Counted from the first letter of the stretch, positions 51,161 through 61,290 are shown. The stretch: DNA of 64,000 nt from Mariniphaga anaerophila (GCF_900129025.1 NZ_FQUM01000003.1:496001-560000), one strand, 5' to 3'. A program made the numbers and translations. Notes: generated from the letters alone by a model not told the origin.

Positions 51161-52588
51161 TTACCTTCTTCCCGAACTTCTTGATGACGAACTTCTCGAA
51201 CGGGTTCCCGATTCAGAAGAACGGCTTCGACTGCCTGAATTACTTCTGTTTACCGAAGAGCCAGACGACCTTGATGAGCTTCGTGAACTGTTGACTTTCG
51301 GTGTTGACCGGGGCTTGGAAGACGACCTGTTAGTTACAGTTGAAGACGACTTTTGCCGGGTACTAACACTGGGGCGTATAGAAGAGCTTTTCAGCTCCCG
51401 CCCTGAAGATGTCGAATTTACTCTGTTTGAACTATTTGTTCTTTGCCTTACCGTAGAACTTTTGTTGGAAGATGACGGCCTGGTTACTGTTGTACTCCGC
51501 GGAGTGCTGCTAGATGAACTGCGGGTGGCTGTTCTGGTGCTGCGCGTTCCAGAAGAGTTCTGAACTCTTCCTGAACTTTGCGTTGTGGTTGACTTCCGGG
51601 TTGAAACAGCCCTTTGACCTGCGGAAGCCCCGGTAGTCGAACGCCGTTCAACAGAACTGCGGTTGTTGCTTCCAGACCGTCGAACAGTTGTGGAACCCGA
51701 AGAACGCACTCTGCTTACAGAAGAACTTTTTACCGCATTTGAATTTCTTGAACTTCTTCTTGCTATCACCTCTCCTTTCCTTCTTAAATCGGGGCGGGAG
51801 TATGTTGTTCTGTACTTCCCTGAGTTAATGTTCACATTAATTCTGGGAGAATAGGTTCTGATGTTTGTATAGTAGTAGTTTTTATACCGGGGATGCCTGT
51901 AGTGATTCCAATGGCGGTAGTGCGCATAATAGTGATGATGCCAGTGGTTGTGGTATCCGTAGTAAGTATGCCAGTAGAACGGGCGCCACGGGTTCCAGTA
52001 CACGGGATAATATCCCCAACGCCACGAAGAGTGCCAGACTACATACGACGGCAAGAAAATAGACCTTATCAACGGCCAGGTGGCAACTTCGTAAACCGTA
52101 GTATGCACTACTTTTGTTTTTGGTGTATGTACAACATTCCCCATATAGCCCGGGTTGGGCGTTTCGCCGGCGTCTGCATACATTGGCTCAATAATGTAGT
52201 CTTTACCGTAGAGCATTTCGTCGCCTACTAACTGAATCTGAACGGAACCATTTCTAAAACGCTGAACTGAAAACACCGCTATATCCTGGGTTTCGTATTG
52301 ATCCAAAGCCGTGCGAAGTACAATGGTATGTACATTCCCGTCGACATAATCAAACACCATAATGTAATCAACCAGATTATCTCCGTTCAAATCAAGGTTG
52401 TTAATCATCGAATTTTCATCATTAAGATTTCGCTCAAAACCTTCAAGGGTCTCCGACTCCTGAAAAAGTTTCATTACCGCATAGAGATTTAGGTTATCAC
52501 CTGGCAATCCCGAATAAGTTTGTGCCCCGGCTATGCTCCAGCCTGCTACCAGCAGTGCGATGATTGATGTAATTATTAAATTTTTCAT
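51161..52588 (-). CDS. Secreted protein with aromatic/His-rich middle and Ser/Arg-rich tail
   Basis: A 475-residue exported protein of unknown function. The ATG ending at 52588 gives a signal peptide (about 1-23, AGWSIAGAQ). The N-terminal domain has NLYAVMKLFQESETLEGFE and a DLNGDNLVDYIMVFDY calcium-loop-like stretch, then VQIQLVGDEMLYGKDYIIEP. The middle is very rich in Trp, Tyr and His (YWNPWRPFYWHTYYGYHNHW). The last 170 residues are almost all Ser, Arg, Thr and Asn, clearly disordered and basic, ending SSSSRSSGRR. Such tails may bind nucleic acid, polysaccharide or other envelope anions. No domain name is offered. Confidence 0.75.
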   Translation of the reverse strand: MKNLIITSIIALLVAGWSIAGAQTYSGLPGDNLNLYAVMKLFQESETLEGFERNLNDENSMINNLDLNGDNLVDYIMVFDYVDGNVHTIVLRTALDQYETQDIAVFSVQRFRNGSVQIQLVGDEMLYGKDYIIEPMYADAGETPNPGYMGNVVHTPKTKVVHTTVYEVATWPLIRSIFLPSYVVWHSSWRWGYYPVYWNPWRPFYWHTYYGYHNHWHHHYYAHYRHWNHYRHPRYKNYYYTNIRTYSPRINVNINSGKYRTTYSRPDLRRKGEVIARRSSRNSNAVKSSSVSRVRSSGSTTVRRSGSNNRSSVERRSTTGASAGQRAVSTRKSTTTQSSGRVQNSSGTRSTRTATRSSSSSTPRSTTVTRPSSSNKSSTVRQRTNSSNRVNSTSSGRELKSSSIRPSVSTRQKSSSTVTNRSSSKPRSTPKVNSSRSSSRSSGSSVNRSNSGSRSRSSESGTRSRSSSSRSSGRR

Positions 52589-52709
52589 GGCTTTAAATTT
52601 TAAAAAGAACCAAGTCTTCAATCTCAATAACGCAAAACCCGTACCAATATGATTTTGCCAGGCAAAACAACGATTAACAGCGGCCACTTCTAACACTCCA
52701 TCTTACCAC

Positions 52710-52743
52710 GAAAAAAAAGAGACGGCGCTTAAAGAGCACCGTC
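52710..52743 (-). terminator. Terminator after the PstS-like/GcvH-like fusion gene
   Basis: On the minus strand GACGGTGC pairs with GCGCCGTC with a one-base bulge, and TCTCTTTTTTTT follows. Confidence 0.75.
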
Positions 52744-52788
52744 CCAATCCTTTTATTGTCAAGTTTCAAAAGCAAAAATCTTGTTACT

Positions 52789-54444
52789 TCATGAAAGGAA
52801 ATTTTTCTGAAAATCCTCCCAAACTTCCGGGTCTAATTCGGCCAGAACATTATCGGTCAGCTCTCCCCCATCCTGAAGCACAACATGGTTGTATGCCAAC
52901 ATTTTTGAATTTGCCGAGGTCGCCAAAAAATCTTTCAAACGCACAAACTCATCGTCTAACCACTCTTTAAATTGGTCGGCCATAAACATAAACCGGGTTT
53001 CTCTTAGCCAGTTAGCGGGTTCAACCTGATACACCCAGCCATCAGAATAAGGAGACCGATTCAGTTTTTCGGGGCATGTCAACAACTCTTCGTTGTATTG
53101 TTTTATGCTGCCGGATATCGGTGAAAATATTTCCAACTGTTTTCCTTCTCTTACAATGGAAAATATTTTTTCGCCTTTTCTGACCTTTTCGCCCGGAGCT
53201 TTCATTTTCACCTGAGTAAGGGTACCGGTAATGTGCTGCAAAAAATCATTTATGCCAATTTTTACCTGCCCGTCTTTTTCCATAAAAGCCCAGGTGTAGG
53301 TTTTGTCGTAAAACAAACCACCCGGAGCCTCAACCGAATTCACATTCAGCGCCTGAGGAACTTCGATCTCTTCGTTGAGAACGCTTGTATTTTGTTTTCT
53401 TAGAAAATAAATAATGGCAAGTGCCAGCATAACAGCTACTGCGGCAAACAGGAAAATTGTTCCGGAAGGAAGTCCGGGGGAAGAACCGGCGGGAGCTGGT
53501 CCGGAAACAGGTTTTGTAAGAGCCAGCATCCCAGAAGCTTTCTCCCTTCCGGACAAATTACTGAAACCCTGCGCTCCCAGCAACTCCTGCCCGTCGTTAA
53601 TCACCCAGTTTAAAAATTCCAAAGCAGCGTTATTTTGCGGCTGCCCCGACGAAAAAGCGTAAATATCGGCGCACAATTCCCGTGGGTACTTCCCAACCCA
53701 GGCCCCGCGAATTAACGCCTGCGGACTGCCAAAAATATTTTCGAAGCCGTCTATTTTTCCATTTTCATTTTTATCCACAGGCAAAATAGCAATCTGCCCT
53801 GCGAATGAATTCATTTCAGAATTAAGTACATCTGCCAACCTGCAAAAACCTACTGCATATTTATCATTTTGCACCTTTGAGACAAGTTCTGAAACAGGTA
53901 CTAAAACAGACAATTCAGAGCCTCCGCGCTCTACTCCGGCAAACCCTAACAACCTGGCAACAACAGGTTCAGAGTCCGCAATAAAAACGCGAATTGGTGT
54001 TTTTGTTGCACCGTCAAAGATGGTTGTCCAATCAGCTTTTTGAGAAAGCATTTTGCCAATCGTTTTTGAAGTAACGCCCTGTGCCTTTAATGCATTAACC
54101 CAGGGATTTTCCGCATTGAATACCGGCACAATAATATCGTGGCCCACAACTATTTTCCAGGAAGGGTCGCTTTCTGAAACCCCGGAGGAAAAACAGATTT
54201 GATCATCGGACATGCGCAAACCGTCAGACATTTCTGCCACGTTGATTTTCGCGTCGGGATTACTTTCTTCAAAACCGGAAATCCAATATTTCACAAGTTC
54301 CACCGTTTCCGGCGAGCTGTATACCTGAGCAGCCATTTCATTATTGCCCAGCGCCTGCTCCCGGGATTCATTATCAGTCCCTTCTGCCCGAACCAAGAAA
54401 GGGATGACTAACAAGATAAGCAATGACGATAAAATTGTTTTCAT
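52789..54444 (-). CDS. PstS-like binding domain fused through a TM helix to a GcvH-like domain
   Basis: A 551-residue protein of unusual build. A signal peptide (1-20) is followed by a type II periplasmic binding domain (about 30-310; VVGHDIIVPVFNAENPWVNA, LEFLNWVINDGQELLG), like phosphate/tungstate binding proteins. One TM helix (about 330-347) leads to a cytoplasmic domain (about 377-475) resembling the glycine-cleavage H protein: KIGINDFLQHITGTLTQV, FSPISGSIKQYNEELLTCPE, PYSDGWVYQVEP. The lipoylated-Lys motif ESVKA is replaced by REGKQ (Lys435), one residue short of alignment, so lipoylation is uncertain. No partner genes are adjacent. Function is unknown; a signal or cofactor link across the membrane is possible. 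Confidence 0.78.
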   Translation of the reverse strand: MKTILSSLLILLVIPFLVRAEGTDNESREQALGNNEMAAQVYSSPETVELVKYWISGFEESNPDAKINVAEMSDGLRMSDDQICFSSGVSESDPSWKIVVGHDIIVPVFNAENPWVNALKAQGVTSKTIGKMLSQKADWTTIFDGATKTPIRVFIADSEPVVARLLGFAGVERGGSELSVLVPVSELVSKVQNDKYAVGFCRLADVLNSEMNSFAGQIAILPVDKNENGKIDGFENIFGSPQALIRGAWVGKYPRELCADIYAFSSGQPQNNAALEFLNWVINDGQELLGAQGFSNLSGREKASGMLALTKPVSGPAPAGSSPGLPSGTIFLFAAVAVMLALAIIYFLRKQNTSVLNEEIEVPQALNVNSVEAPGGLFYDKTYTWAFMEKDGQVKIGINDFLQHITGTLTQVKMKAPGEKVRKGEKIFSIVREGKQLEIFSPISGSIKQYNEELLTCPEKLNRSPYSDGWVYQVEPANWLRETRFMFMADQFKEWLDDEFVRLKDFLATSANSKMLAYNHVVLQDGGELTDNVLAELDPEVWEDFQKNFLS

Positions 54445-54909
54445 GATATTGATGTTAAGTTTTTTAATAATTTTACTAAAACACTGAAAAACAAAGCATT
54501 AACAAATACGCTATTAATAATCCAAATAGAGTGCCACAAAAAAAATCAATCAAAATCTACTAATAATCAACAAGTTAAGCACATTCCTTTCAATATCGCA
54601 AAAACACCGAATTGCTGAATTATTAAACACTTAAACAAGCAACACTTGTTTATACATTGAAAATCAAACGAATACCTATCATGTAAGTATTATTTACAGT
54701 GTTTAATATTTCTACAATCAAATTCAAATAATCAGGCTTTTCTTGATTTAAATGCCAAAAAAAAGATTCAGTTCTTCAAAAAAAGTATGTTCGACACCTT
54801 TTTAATAAATCGATTCGATTTTCTTACTACACAAAAAAAGTTTGTTAATTTGTCTCCTGTTCACAAAAAATACTCAGAACAGATTTATCAAAAGGAAACA
54901 ACATACACA
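54445..54909. other. AT-rich intergenic stretch before the adenosine-type kinase
   Basis: 465 bases between divergent genes. There is no convincing gene. I see a 7-bp inverted repeat (AAACAAG, CTTGTTT) near 54632-54651 and a near -7 box TTAATTTG about 55 bases before the kinase start, neither strong. Confidence 0.5.
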
Positions 54910-55902
54910 ATGAATAAAAATAAACCTGCAATAATTGGAATGGGCAATGCCCTGGTTGACGTAATTAACATTCTTGAAAACGACACTATTCTGGACGATT
55001 TCGGACTGCCAAGAGGAAGCATGACTCTTGTTGATGCAGAGCTTTCGCGAAAAATTTATGAAGCCACACAATCCAACAAACGCCAAATTACTACCGGAGG
55101 ATCTGCGGCCAACACAATACACACACTGGCAAAACTAGGCACAAAGTGTGGGTACATCGGAAAAATTGGGGAAGACGAACTGGGCACTTCATTTAAAGAA
55201 GAATTTGAGCAACACCGGATTACGACATTTCTATTTCCGAGCGAGAAGGAAACCGGCAGAGTAATGGCGCTGGTAAGTCCGGATTCGGAACGTACCATGG
55301 CTACTTACCTGGGAGCAGCGGCAGACATGCAACCCGACGAATTATCGGCAGAAATATTTCAGGGTTTTACCATTTTGTACATTGAAGGTTACCTGGTGCA
55401 AGACCACGCGCTTATTGAATCTGCGGTGGATTTGGCGCGCAGCGAAGGATTGAAGGTAGCGATTGACCTTTCGAGTTTTAATGTTGTTGAACAAAACCTC
55501 GACTTTCTGAAAAAGCTCATTGCCGAAAAGGTGGACATTGTTTTTGCCAACGAAGAAGAAGCGCGGGCTTTTACAGGCAAACAACCGGAAGAGGCGTTAA
55601 CAGAAATAGCCGCGCTGTGCGAACTGGCCGTGGTAAAAACAGGGAAAGAAGGTTCACTCATTCAACGGGGAAGTGAAAAGTGCAACGTTGGAATCATTCG
55701 GGCAACTGCCATTGATACCACGGGAGCCGGAGACAACTACGCAGCAGGATTTTTTTACGGTATGGCTAAAGGATTGCCACTTGAAAAATGCGGGCAAATT
55801 GCAGCGCTGGTTTCCGGGAAAGTAGTTGAAGTGATGGGCGCAAAAATCCCGGAAAGCAAATGGGACGAAATTCTTAAAACGGTAAAGGAATTGGAAGCCT
55901 AA
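54910..55902 (+). CDS. PfkB-family nucleoside/sugar kinase (adenosine kinase-like)
   Basis: A 330-residue ribokinase-fold enzyme. The ATG at 54910 gives the family start PAIIGMGNALVDVIN; the longer frame has no support. Landmarks are TGGSAANTIHTLAKLG with GKIGEDELGTSF (N-terminal PfkB signature) and IDTTGAGDNYAAGFFYGMAK (C-terminal signature with the catalytic Asp). The overall type resembles the adenosine kinase-like group common in Bacteroidota, but sugar substrates cannot be excluded. Its stop overlaps the stop of the convergent deoxynucleoside kinase gene. Confidence 0.88.
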   Translation: MNKNKPAIIGMGNALVDVINILENDTILDDFGLPRGSMTLVDAELSRKIYEATQSNKRQITTGGSAANTIHTLAKLGTKCGYIGKIGEDELGTSFKEEFEQHRITTFLFPSEKETGRVMALVSPDSERTMATYLGAAADMQPDELSAEIFQGFTILYIEGYLVQDHALIESAVDLARSEGLKVAIDLSSFNVVEQNLDFLKKLIAEKVDIVFANEEEARAFTGKQPEEALTEIAALCELAVVKTGKEGSLIQRGSEKCNVGIIRATAIDTTGAGDNYAAGFFYGMAKGLPLEKCGQIAALVSGKVVEVMGAKIPESKWDEILKTVKELEA

Positions 55903-56513
55903 AATAAACCGTGAATCTGGGCATCGATTTTATCAATAATCGAGCTCAGATCTTCAGGATTTGAAGTAAAATCCAGATCATCTACACTTATTATCAACAG
56001 TTTGCCAAGTCGGTAATTGGTTATCCATTTTTCGTACCGCTCGTTTAGCTGTTTCAGGTAATCGAGGCGAATGGAGTTTTCGTATTCCCGTCCCCGTTTC
56101 TGAATCTGATTTACCAGCGTTGGGACAGATGCCCTGAGATAAATCAGCAGATCGGGCTGTTGAATAAGGCTCACCATCAAATCGAACAGCGTTTTGTAAT
56201 TCTTAAAATCGCGGGTACTCATCAGCCCCATGGCATGCAGGTTAGGCGCAAAAATCTCCGCGTCTTCGTATATTGTACGGTCCTGAATAATGGTTTTCCC
56301 CGACTTCCGAATGTCAATAATCTGCTTAAACCGGGAGTTCAAAAAGAAAATCTGCAGATTGAACGACCACCGCTGCATATCGTTATAAAAATCATTCAGA
56401 TAAGGATTTTCATCTACGTCTTCGTAATGAGGAGTCCAACTGTAATGCTTTGCCAACAACTCTGTTAGCGTGGTTTTTCCGGCTCCGATATTTCCTGCGA
56501 TGGCTATGTGCAT
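55899..56513 (-). CDS. Deoxynucleoside kinase
   Basis: A 204-residue kinase that phosphorylates deoxynucleosides in nucleotide salvage. The P-loop GNIGAGKTT is at residues 7-15, and Glu after HYEDVDENPY fits the substrate-binding block. QDRTIYEDAEIF is the DRS-like motif, and IYLRASVPTLVNQIQKRGRE is the Arg-rich lid region. Length is normal for the dGK/dAK type. It converges on the adenosine-type kinase with a 4-base overlap. Which deoxynucleoside is preferred is not visible. Confidence 0.93.
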   Translation of the reverse strand: MHIAIAGNIGAGKTTLTELLAKHYSWTPHYEDVDENPYLNDFYNDMQRWSFNLQIFFLNSRFKQIIDIRKSGKTIIQDRTIYEDAEIFAPNLHAMGLMSTRDFKNYKTLFDLMVSLIQQPDLLIYLRASVPTLVNQIQKRGREYENSIRLDYLKQLNERYEKWITNYRLGKLLIISVDDLDFTSNPEDLSSIIDKIDAQIHGLF

Positions 56514-56550
56514 AATTTTCTTCTTAATTATTGAATGCTGAAAATAAAGA

Positions 56551-58065
56551 TTATTTCTTTAATAAACTCAATAGTTCATCAAGGTATTTCCGATCATTTG
56601 ACAGACGCGGAATTTTATTTTGCCCGCCAACTTTTCCCCGGTTTTTCATCCATTGGTAGAAAGTGCCTTTGGGCGCAACTTCCAGGTGAAGCATTTCCAG
56701 GGTAATACTTTTGTGTCTTTTGGCCTCGTAGTCAGAATTCAGTTGCTGCAACCTTTCGTCCAGCAACAGGGCAAACCGATTAACGTCAGCAGGCTCTTTT
56801 TCAAACTCAATAACCCACTGGTGAGCGCCTTTCTGGTTATCGCCCATAAATATAGGGCCGGCTGTGTATTCGCTCACAATCGCACCGGTTTTTTCACAGG
56901 CTGTTTTTAACGCATTTTCTGCATTATCAACAATAACTTCCTCGCCAAACGCATTGATAAAATGTTTGGTGCGGCCGGTAATTTTCAACCGATACGGATT
57001 TTTAGAAACAAACTGTACGGTGTCTCCGATTATGTAACGCCACAAACCGGCATTGGTAGATATAACCAACGCATAATTCTCGTTCAGTTCCACCTCTTCC
57101 AACGTGAGCACTGACGGGTTTTCCGAACCAAACTCACTCATGGGAATAAACTCGTAATACACACCGTAATCCAACATCAGCATCATGTCGCGACGGGAAG
57201 GGTCGTCCTGAATGGCAAAAAAACCTTCCGATGCATTGTATGTTTCCATGTAATGCATTTTTTCAGATGGAATAAGTTTCTGATACTGTTCACGGTAAGG
57301 CTCAAAATTGACGCCACCGTGCGTAAACACTTCCAGGTTTGGCCACACTTCCAGAATATTGTTTTTTCCGGTTTTCTCCAGTATTCTTTTCAGCAAAACC
57401 AGATACCACGAAGGAACTCCGGCAAACGATGTAACATTCTGGTCAAGCGACGTTTCAATTATCCGCTCCACTTTCTCTTCAAACTCCTCTATCAATGCAA
57501 TTTCGGCCGGAGGAATCCGCATTAGATCAGTCCAGAACGGAACATTTTCAATCAGAATAGCAGATAAATCGCCATAATAAGAATTATTGGCGAAGTTATT
57601 AATGCTGTGGCTGCCGCCCAAAGTCAGCGTCTTCCCAAAAAGTACTTTTGTTTCAGGGTAATTTTTGATGTAGATGGCAAAAACATCTTTTGGCCCGCGC
57701 AAATGACAATCTTCCAGAGCTTCTTTTGTAACGGGGATGAATTTACTTTTTTCGCTTGTCGTTCCAGATGACTTGGCAAACCATTTTACTTCTCCCGGCC
57801 AGAGCAAGTCGGTTTCGCCCTGCCGTAACCGTTCAACCCACGGTTTAATATCTTCGTAGGTTTGCAGCGGCACAGCGCGCTGAAAATCTGCGACCGAATT
57901 AATTTTATCGTACCTGAATTTTTCGCCCCAGGCCGTATTTCGCGCCCGGCGCAATAAATTAAACAGAGTTTCGTGCTGAATATCAAACGGGTGTTCGCGG
58001 TAAAGCTGTATTTGGTAATTCCTTTTAAAATTAATCCAATTTATTACTGAATTAAGTAATGCCAT
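56551..58065 (-). CDS. GH3 auxin-responsive-promoter family acyl-adenylate enzyme
   Basis: A 504-residue protein homologous over its length to plant GH3 acyl-acid amido synthetases, here in a bacterium. Blocks are FAKSSGTTSEKSKFIPVTKE (ATP-binding P-loop type), VEVFTHGGVNFEPY-like EVFTHGGVNFEPYREQY, YNASEGFFAIQDD and YVIGDTVQF-like RYIIGDTVQFVSKNPYRLKI, with TGRTKHFINAFGEEV. GH3 proteins activate carboxylic acids with ATP and join them to amino acids. The bacterial substrate is unknown. It lies 37 bases upstream of the deoxynucleoside kinase start and may be cotranscribed with it. Confidence 0.9.
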   Translation of the reverse strand: MALLNSVINWINFKRNYQIQLYREHPFDIQHETLFNLLRRARNTAWGEKFRYDKINSVADFQRAVPLQTYEDIKPWVERLRQGETDLLWPGEVKWFAKSSGTTSEKSKFIPVTKEALEDCHLRGPKDVFAIYIKNYPETKVLFGKTLTLGGSHSINNFANNSYYGDLSAILIENVPFWTDLMRIPPAEIALIEEFEEKVERIIETSLDQNVTSFAGVPSWYLVLLKRILEKTGKNNILEVWPNLEVFTHGGVNFEPYREQYQKLIPSEKMHYMETYNASEGFFAIQDDPSRRDMMLMLDYGVYYEFIPMSEFGSENPSVLTLEEVELNENYALVISTNAGLWRYIIGDTVQFVSKNPYRLKITGRTKHFINAFGEEVIVDNAENALKTACEKTGAIVSEYTAGPIFMGDNQKGAHQWVIEFEKEPADVNRFALLLDERLQQLNSDYEAKRHKSITLEMLHLEVAPKGTFYQWMKNRGKVGGQNKIPRLSNDRKYLDELLSLLKK

Positions 58066-58138
58066 TGTAGTCTTTAAATATTAACACCCAAAGTTAGAAA
58101 TTATTTGCAAGGGTAATGCAATTGCATTTTTGAGACAC

Positions 58139-59329
58139 CTACTTATTTAATATAATTCTGAAGGTGGTTCCTTTCCCAAGCTCTGACCATTTAATAAAGA
58201 TTTTTCCCTGGTGATAATTTTCGACAATACGTTTTGCCAGAGACAAACCTAATCCCCACCCTCTTTTTTTGGTAGAAAATCCCGGTTGAAATATGGTTTT
58301 AAACTGCGATTTCTGCACGCCTTTGCCGGTGTCGGTAACATCAATAACCACCGTATTTTCTTTTTCTTTTAACGCCAGCGTAATTTTTCCGTGATTATCC
58401 ATGGCATCAATGGCATTTTTGCAGAGATTTTCGATTACCCACGAAAAAAGCGCAGCATTAAGCGGAATCAAATGAAGTTCTTCGGATGAAAAAGCAGTTT
58501 CAAATTTCACCCTGTCAGACGAGCGGGTTTTCAAATAGCTCACAGCAGAGGTGAGCACTTCCACAATATTAGTCGGAATCAATTCGGGTTTCGAACCAAT
58601 TTTTGAAAAGCGTTCTGCAATTTTTTCCAGGCGCAACGTATCTTTTTCAAACTCCGCCACAAGCGATTGGTCAACCTCCTGAAGTTTCAGAATTTCAATC
58701 CATGCCATTAACGACGAGATAGGAGTACCTAACTGGTGAGCAGTTTCCTTTGACATACCAACCCAAACCTGATTCTGCTCGGCCCGTTGCGTTGCAATAA
58801 ATGCCGAATAGGCCGCAATAATAAAAACAACAATAACAATTAACTGAACCAGCGGATAATAACGCAGGTTCCTCAGAATACTGGATTCCCGGTAGTAGAG
58901 CAAAAGATAATCGCCGTCTTCTTCCGACAAATCTATCCGGATGGGATCTGAATGAGCTTTCATTTTCTCCAGTTCCTTTTTCAGCACATGCTCTTTTCGC
59001 CCTTCACTGAAATTGATGTTGGCGTTGTAATTAAAACTTCCGTCGGGTTCCACAATCAGAACCGGAATGGTTGTATTTTGTCCGAGTATTGACTGGATAA
59101 GCGTGAGGTAAGCCGTGTTCAGTTGTTCTACGCCGGCCTGATTTCCATTTTGAATACCAGATTCGGCCATTCGTTTGGTTGCCTCGGCCCACAATTCAAC
59201 TTTCTTCCGTTCTTCGTTGGCCATTTTCCCCGAAAGCCAGTTGGTAAACAACAACGACACCACTCCAATTATTACTGCCACAAGCAACAGCAATATTTTT
59301 CCACGTTTTCTTTTAAGGTAAATATCCAA
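58139..59329 (-). CDS. Orphan membrane sensor histidine kinase
   Basis: A 396-residue kinase. TM1 (about 11-33) and TM2 (about 158-180) enclose a 125-residue periplasmic sensor domain. The H-box is MSKETAHQLGTPISSL with His198, the N-box NLCKNAIDAM, and the G-boxes VTDTGKGV and KKRGWGLGLSLAKRIV. No HAMP domain is seen. The only start that keeps TM1 is a TTG at 59329; the next ATG would remove it. No response regulator gene lies next to it, so the partner must be elsewhere. Confidence 0.9.
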   Translation of the reverse strand: MDIYLKRKRGKILLLLVAVIIGVVSLLFTNWLSGKMANEERKKVELWAEATKRMAESGIQNGNQAGVEQLNTAYLTLIQSILGQNTTIPVLIVEPDGSFNYNANINFSEGRKEHVLKKELEKMKAHSDPIRIDLSEEDGDYLLLYYRESSILRNLRYYPLVQLIVIVVFIIAAYSAFIATQRAEQNQVWVGMSKETAHQLGTPISSLMAWIEILKLQEVDQSLVAEFEKDTLRLEKIAERFSKIGSKPELIPTNIVEVLTSAVSYLKTRSSDRVKFETAFSSEELHLIPLNAALFSWVIENLCKNAIDAMDNHGKITLALKEKENTVVIDVTDTGKGVQKSQFKTIFQPGFSTKKRGWGLGLSLAKRIVENYHQGKIFIKWSELGKGTTFRIILNK

Positions 59330-59382
59330 GGTAAGACTTTTAGTTTATAGTTCAGAAAACGAAAGGACTAAACAAATATTAT

Positions 59383-61290
59383 CTAGTTTTCAACTAAATC
59401 TCGTGCAGCGCTAACAATCCCTTCCTTATCAATTCCGCAAACCTTATACAATTCTTTTAACGCCCCGTGTTCGATAAACCGGTCGGGAACACCCAATATT
59501 TTAACCTGCGACGAGAATCCGTTTTCGGCCATAAACTCAAGCACTGCGCTACCAAAACCACCCTTAATAACACCGTCTTCCACGGTTAATATTTTCCGGT
59601 ACTTTTTGAAAACCGATCTTAACAAATCTTCATCCAGAGGTTTCACAAAACGAAGGTCGAAATGTGCCGCAGAAATGTTCTCATCAGCCAGCATTTTAAT
59701 TGCGTCCTGTGCAAAAATTCCGGATTTTCCGATAGTAAGAATGGCCAAATCAGTTCCTTCGGACAACTGCCTTCCTTTGCCAATTTCAATTTTCTCGAAC
59801 GGCCTTCTCCAGTCAGGCACATTTCCACACCCGCGAGGGTAACGAATAGAAATTGGTTGTTTCAGCTCTCCCAGTTGGGCAGTGTACATCAAATTCCTCA
59901 AATCAGGCTCGTCCATTGGTGCGCAAACAATCATGTTAGGCACCGTGCGCATGTATGCAATATCGAATACACCATGGTGCGTGGGGCCGTCTTCTCCTAC
60001 CAGCCCGCCCCGGTCGAGACAAAAAATTACAGGCAAACTCTGAATAGCCACGTCGTGAATAACCTGATCGTAGGCTCGCTGCATAAAGGTGGAGTAGATG
60101 TTACAAAACGGAACCATTCCCTGCGTTGCAAGCCCGGCGGCAAAAGTTACTGCATGTTGTTCTGCAATGCCAACATCGAAAGCCCGATCAGGCATTTTTG
60201 CTATCATCAGGTTCATGGAACATCCCGACGGCATTGCCGGAGTAATTCCCACAATTTTTTTATTTTTTTCGGCCAGTTCAACCAGCGTTTCACCAAAAAC
60301 ATTCTGAAACTTATGCGCGTTGTCAACCTGGCACCCCGAAGTATAAATCTCCCCGGTTTCTTTATTAAACAGCCCGGGAGCATGGAACTTGGTCTGATTT
60401 TTTTCGGCCTGCAAAAAACCCTTTCCTTTTTTAGTGACTACATGCAGTAATTTTGGCCCTGATATTTTTTTTAGATCTTGTAAAGCCTTTGCCAGATACT
60501 TTACATCATGCCCGTCAATTGGCCCAAAATACCTGAAGTCAAAAGCTTCAAAAAGGTTATTTTCTTTCAGCAGAATATTTTTCAGCGCATGCTGATTTTT
60601 CTGAATAAACTTCCGGGTTTTCTCTCCAAATCCGTCAAGTTTTCCCAATCCTTCCCAAACTTCCTTTTTTACCTTATTATAGGTTTGCGACTTGGAAATA
60701 TTTAAAAGATACTGGCCAATTACCCCTGAATTAGGATCGATGGCCATGTTATTATCATTTAAAATTACCAGCAGATTTGCTTTTGTAGCTCCCGCGTTAT
60801 TCAGCGCTTCAAACGCCATACCTCCGGTCATGGCACCATCGCCAATTATTGCAACAACATTTCGGTCTTTCTCTTCTTTCAGCCCCGAAGCAATAGCCAT
60901 TCCCAACGCCGCAGAAATAGAGGTAGAAGAGTGTCCTACGCCAAAAGCATCGTATTCGCTTTCATCACGTTTGGGAAATCCGCTGAGCCCGTTAAACTTT
61001 CTGTTAGTGTCAAAAGCTTCCCGGCGCCCGGTTAAAATTTTATGCCCATACGCCTGGTGTCCAACGTCCCAAACCAACAAATCGTATGGTGTATTATATA
61101 CGTAATGCAAAGCCACGGTAAGTTCTACAACACCCAGGCTCGCACCAAAATGCCCCGGATTTGTAGAAACTGCATCAATAATAAACTCACGGAGTTCTTT
61201 ACAAACTTCTGGAAGTTCTTCTGTTGACAGTTTTTTTAAATCAGCCGGGCTATTTATCTTATCAAGCAACGTTTCCTTAACTTTAACCAT
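59383..61290 (-). CDS. dxs: 1-deoxy-D-xylulose-5-phosphate synthase
   Basis: A 635-residue thiamine-diphosphate enzyme that joins pyruvate and glyceraldehyde-3-phosphate, the first step of the MEP isoprenoid pathway. It has [35 protein letters not shown], the ThDP motif [18 protein letters not shown], and in the pyrimidine domain [20 protein letters not shown] (catalytic Glu) and [20 protein letters not shown] longer frame begins at a TTG that is part of a TATCTTTG -7 box, so the ATG ending at 61290 is chosen. Confidence 0.97.
   Translation of the reverse strand: MVKVKETLLDKINSPADLKKLSTEELPEVCKELREFIIDAVSTNPGHFGASLGVVELTVALHYVYNTPYDLLVWDVGHQAYGHKILTGRREAFDTNRKFNGLSGFPKRDESEYDAFGVGHSSTSISAALGMAIASGLKEEKDRNVVAIIGDGAMTGGMAFEALNNAGATKANLLVILNDNNMAIDPNSGVIGQYLLNISKSQTYNKVKKEVWEGLGKLDGFGEKTRKFIQKNQHALKNILLKENNLFEAFDFRYFGPIDGHDVKYLAKALQDLKKISGPKLLHVVTKKGKGFLQAEKNQTKFHAPGLFNKETGEIYTSGCQVDNAHKFQNVFGETLVELAEKNKKIVGITPAMPSGCSMNLMIAKMPDRAFDVGIAEQHAVTFAAGLATQGMVPFCNIYSTFMQRAYDQVIHDVAIQSLPVIFCLDRGGLVGEDGPTHHGVFDIAYMRTVPNMIVCAPMDEPDLRNLMYTAQLGELKQPISIRYPRGCGNVPDWRRPFEKIEIGKGRQLSEGTDLAILTIGKSGIFAQDAIKMLADENISAAHFDLRFVKPLDEDLLRSVFKKYRKILTVEDGVIKGGFGSAVLEFMAENGFSSQVKILGVPDRFIEHGALKELYKVCGIDKEGIVSAARDLVEN

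Noticed and set aside
51291-51563. Leu/Glu-rich plus-strand open frame
   Set aside because: It is the antisense of the Ser/Arg-rich coding tail; composition follows from that repeat-like sequence.
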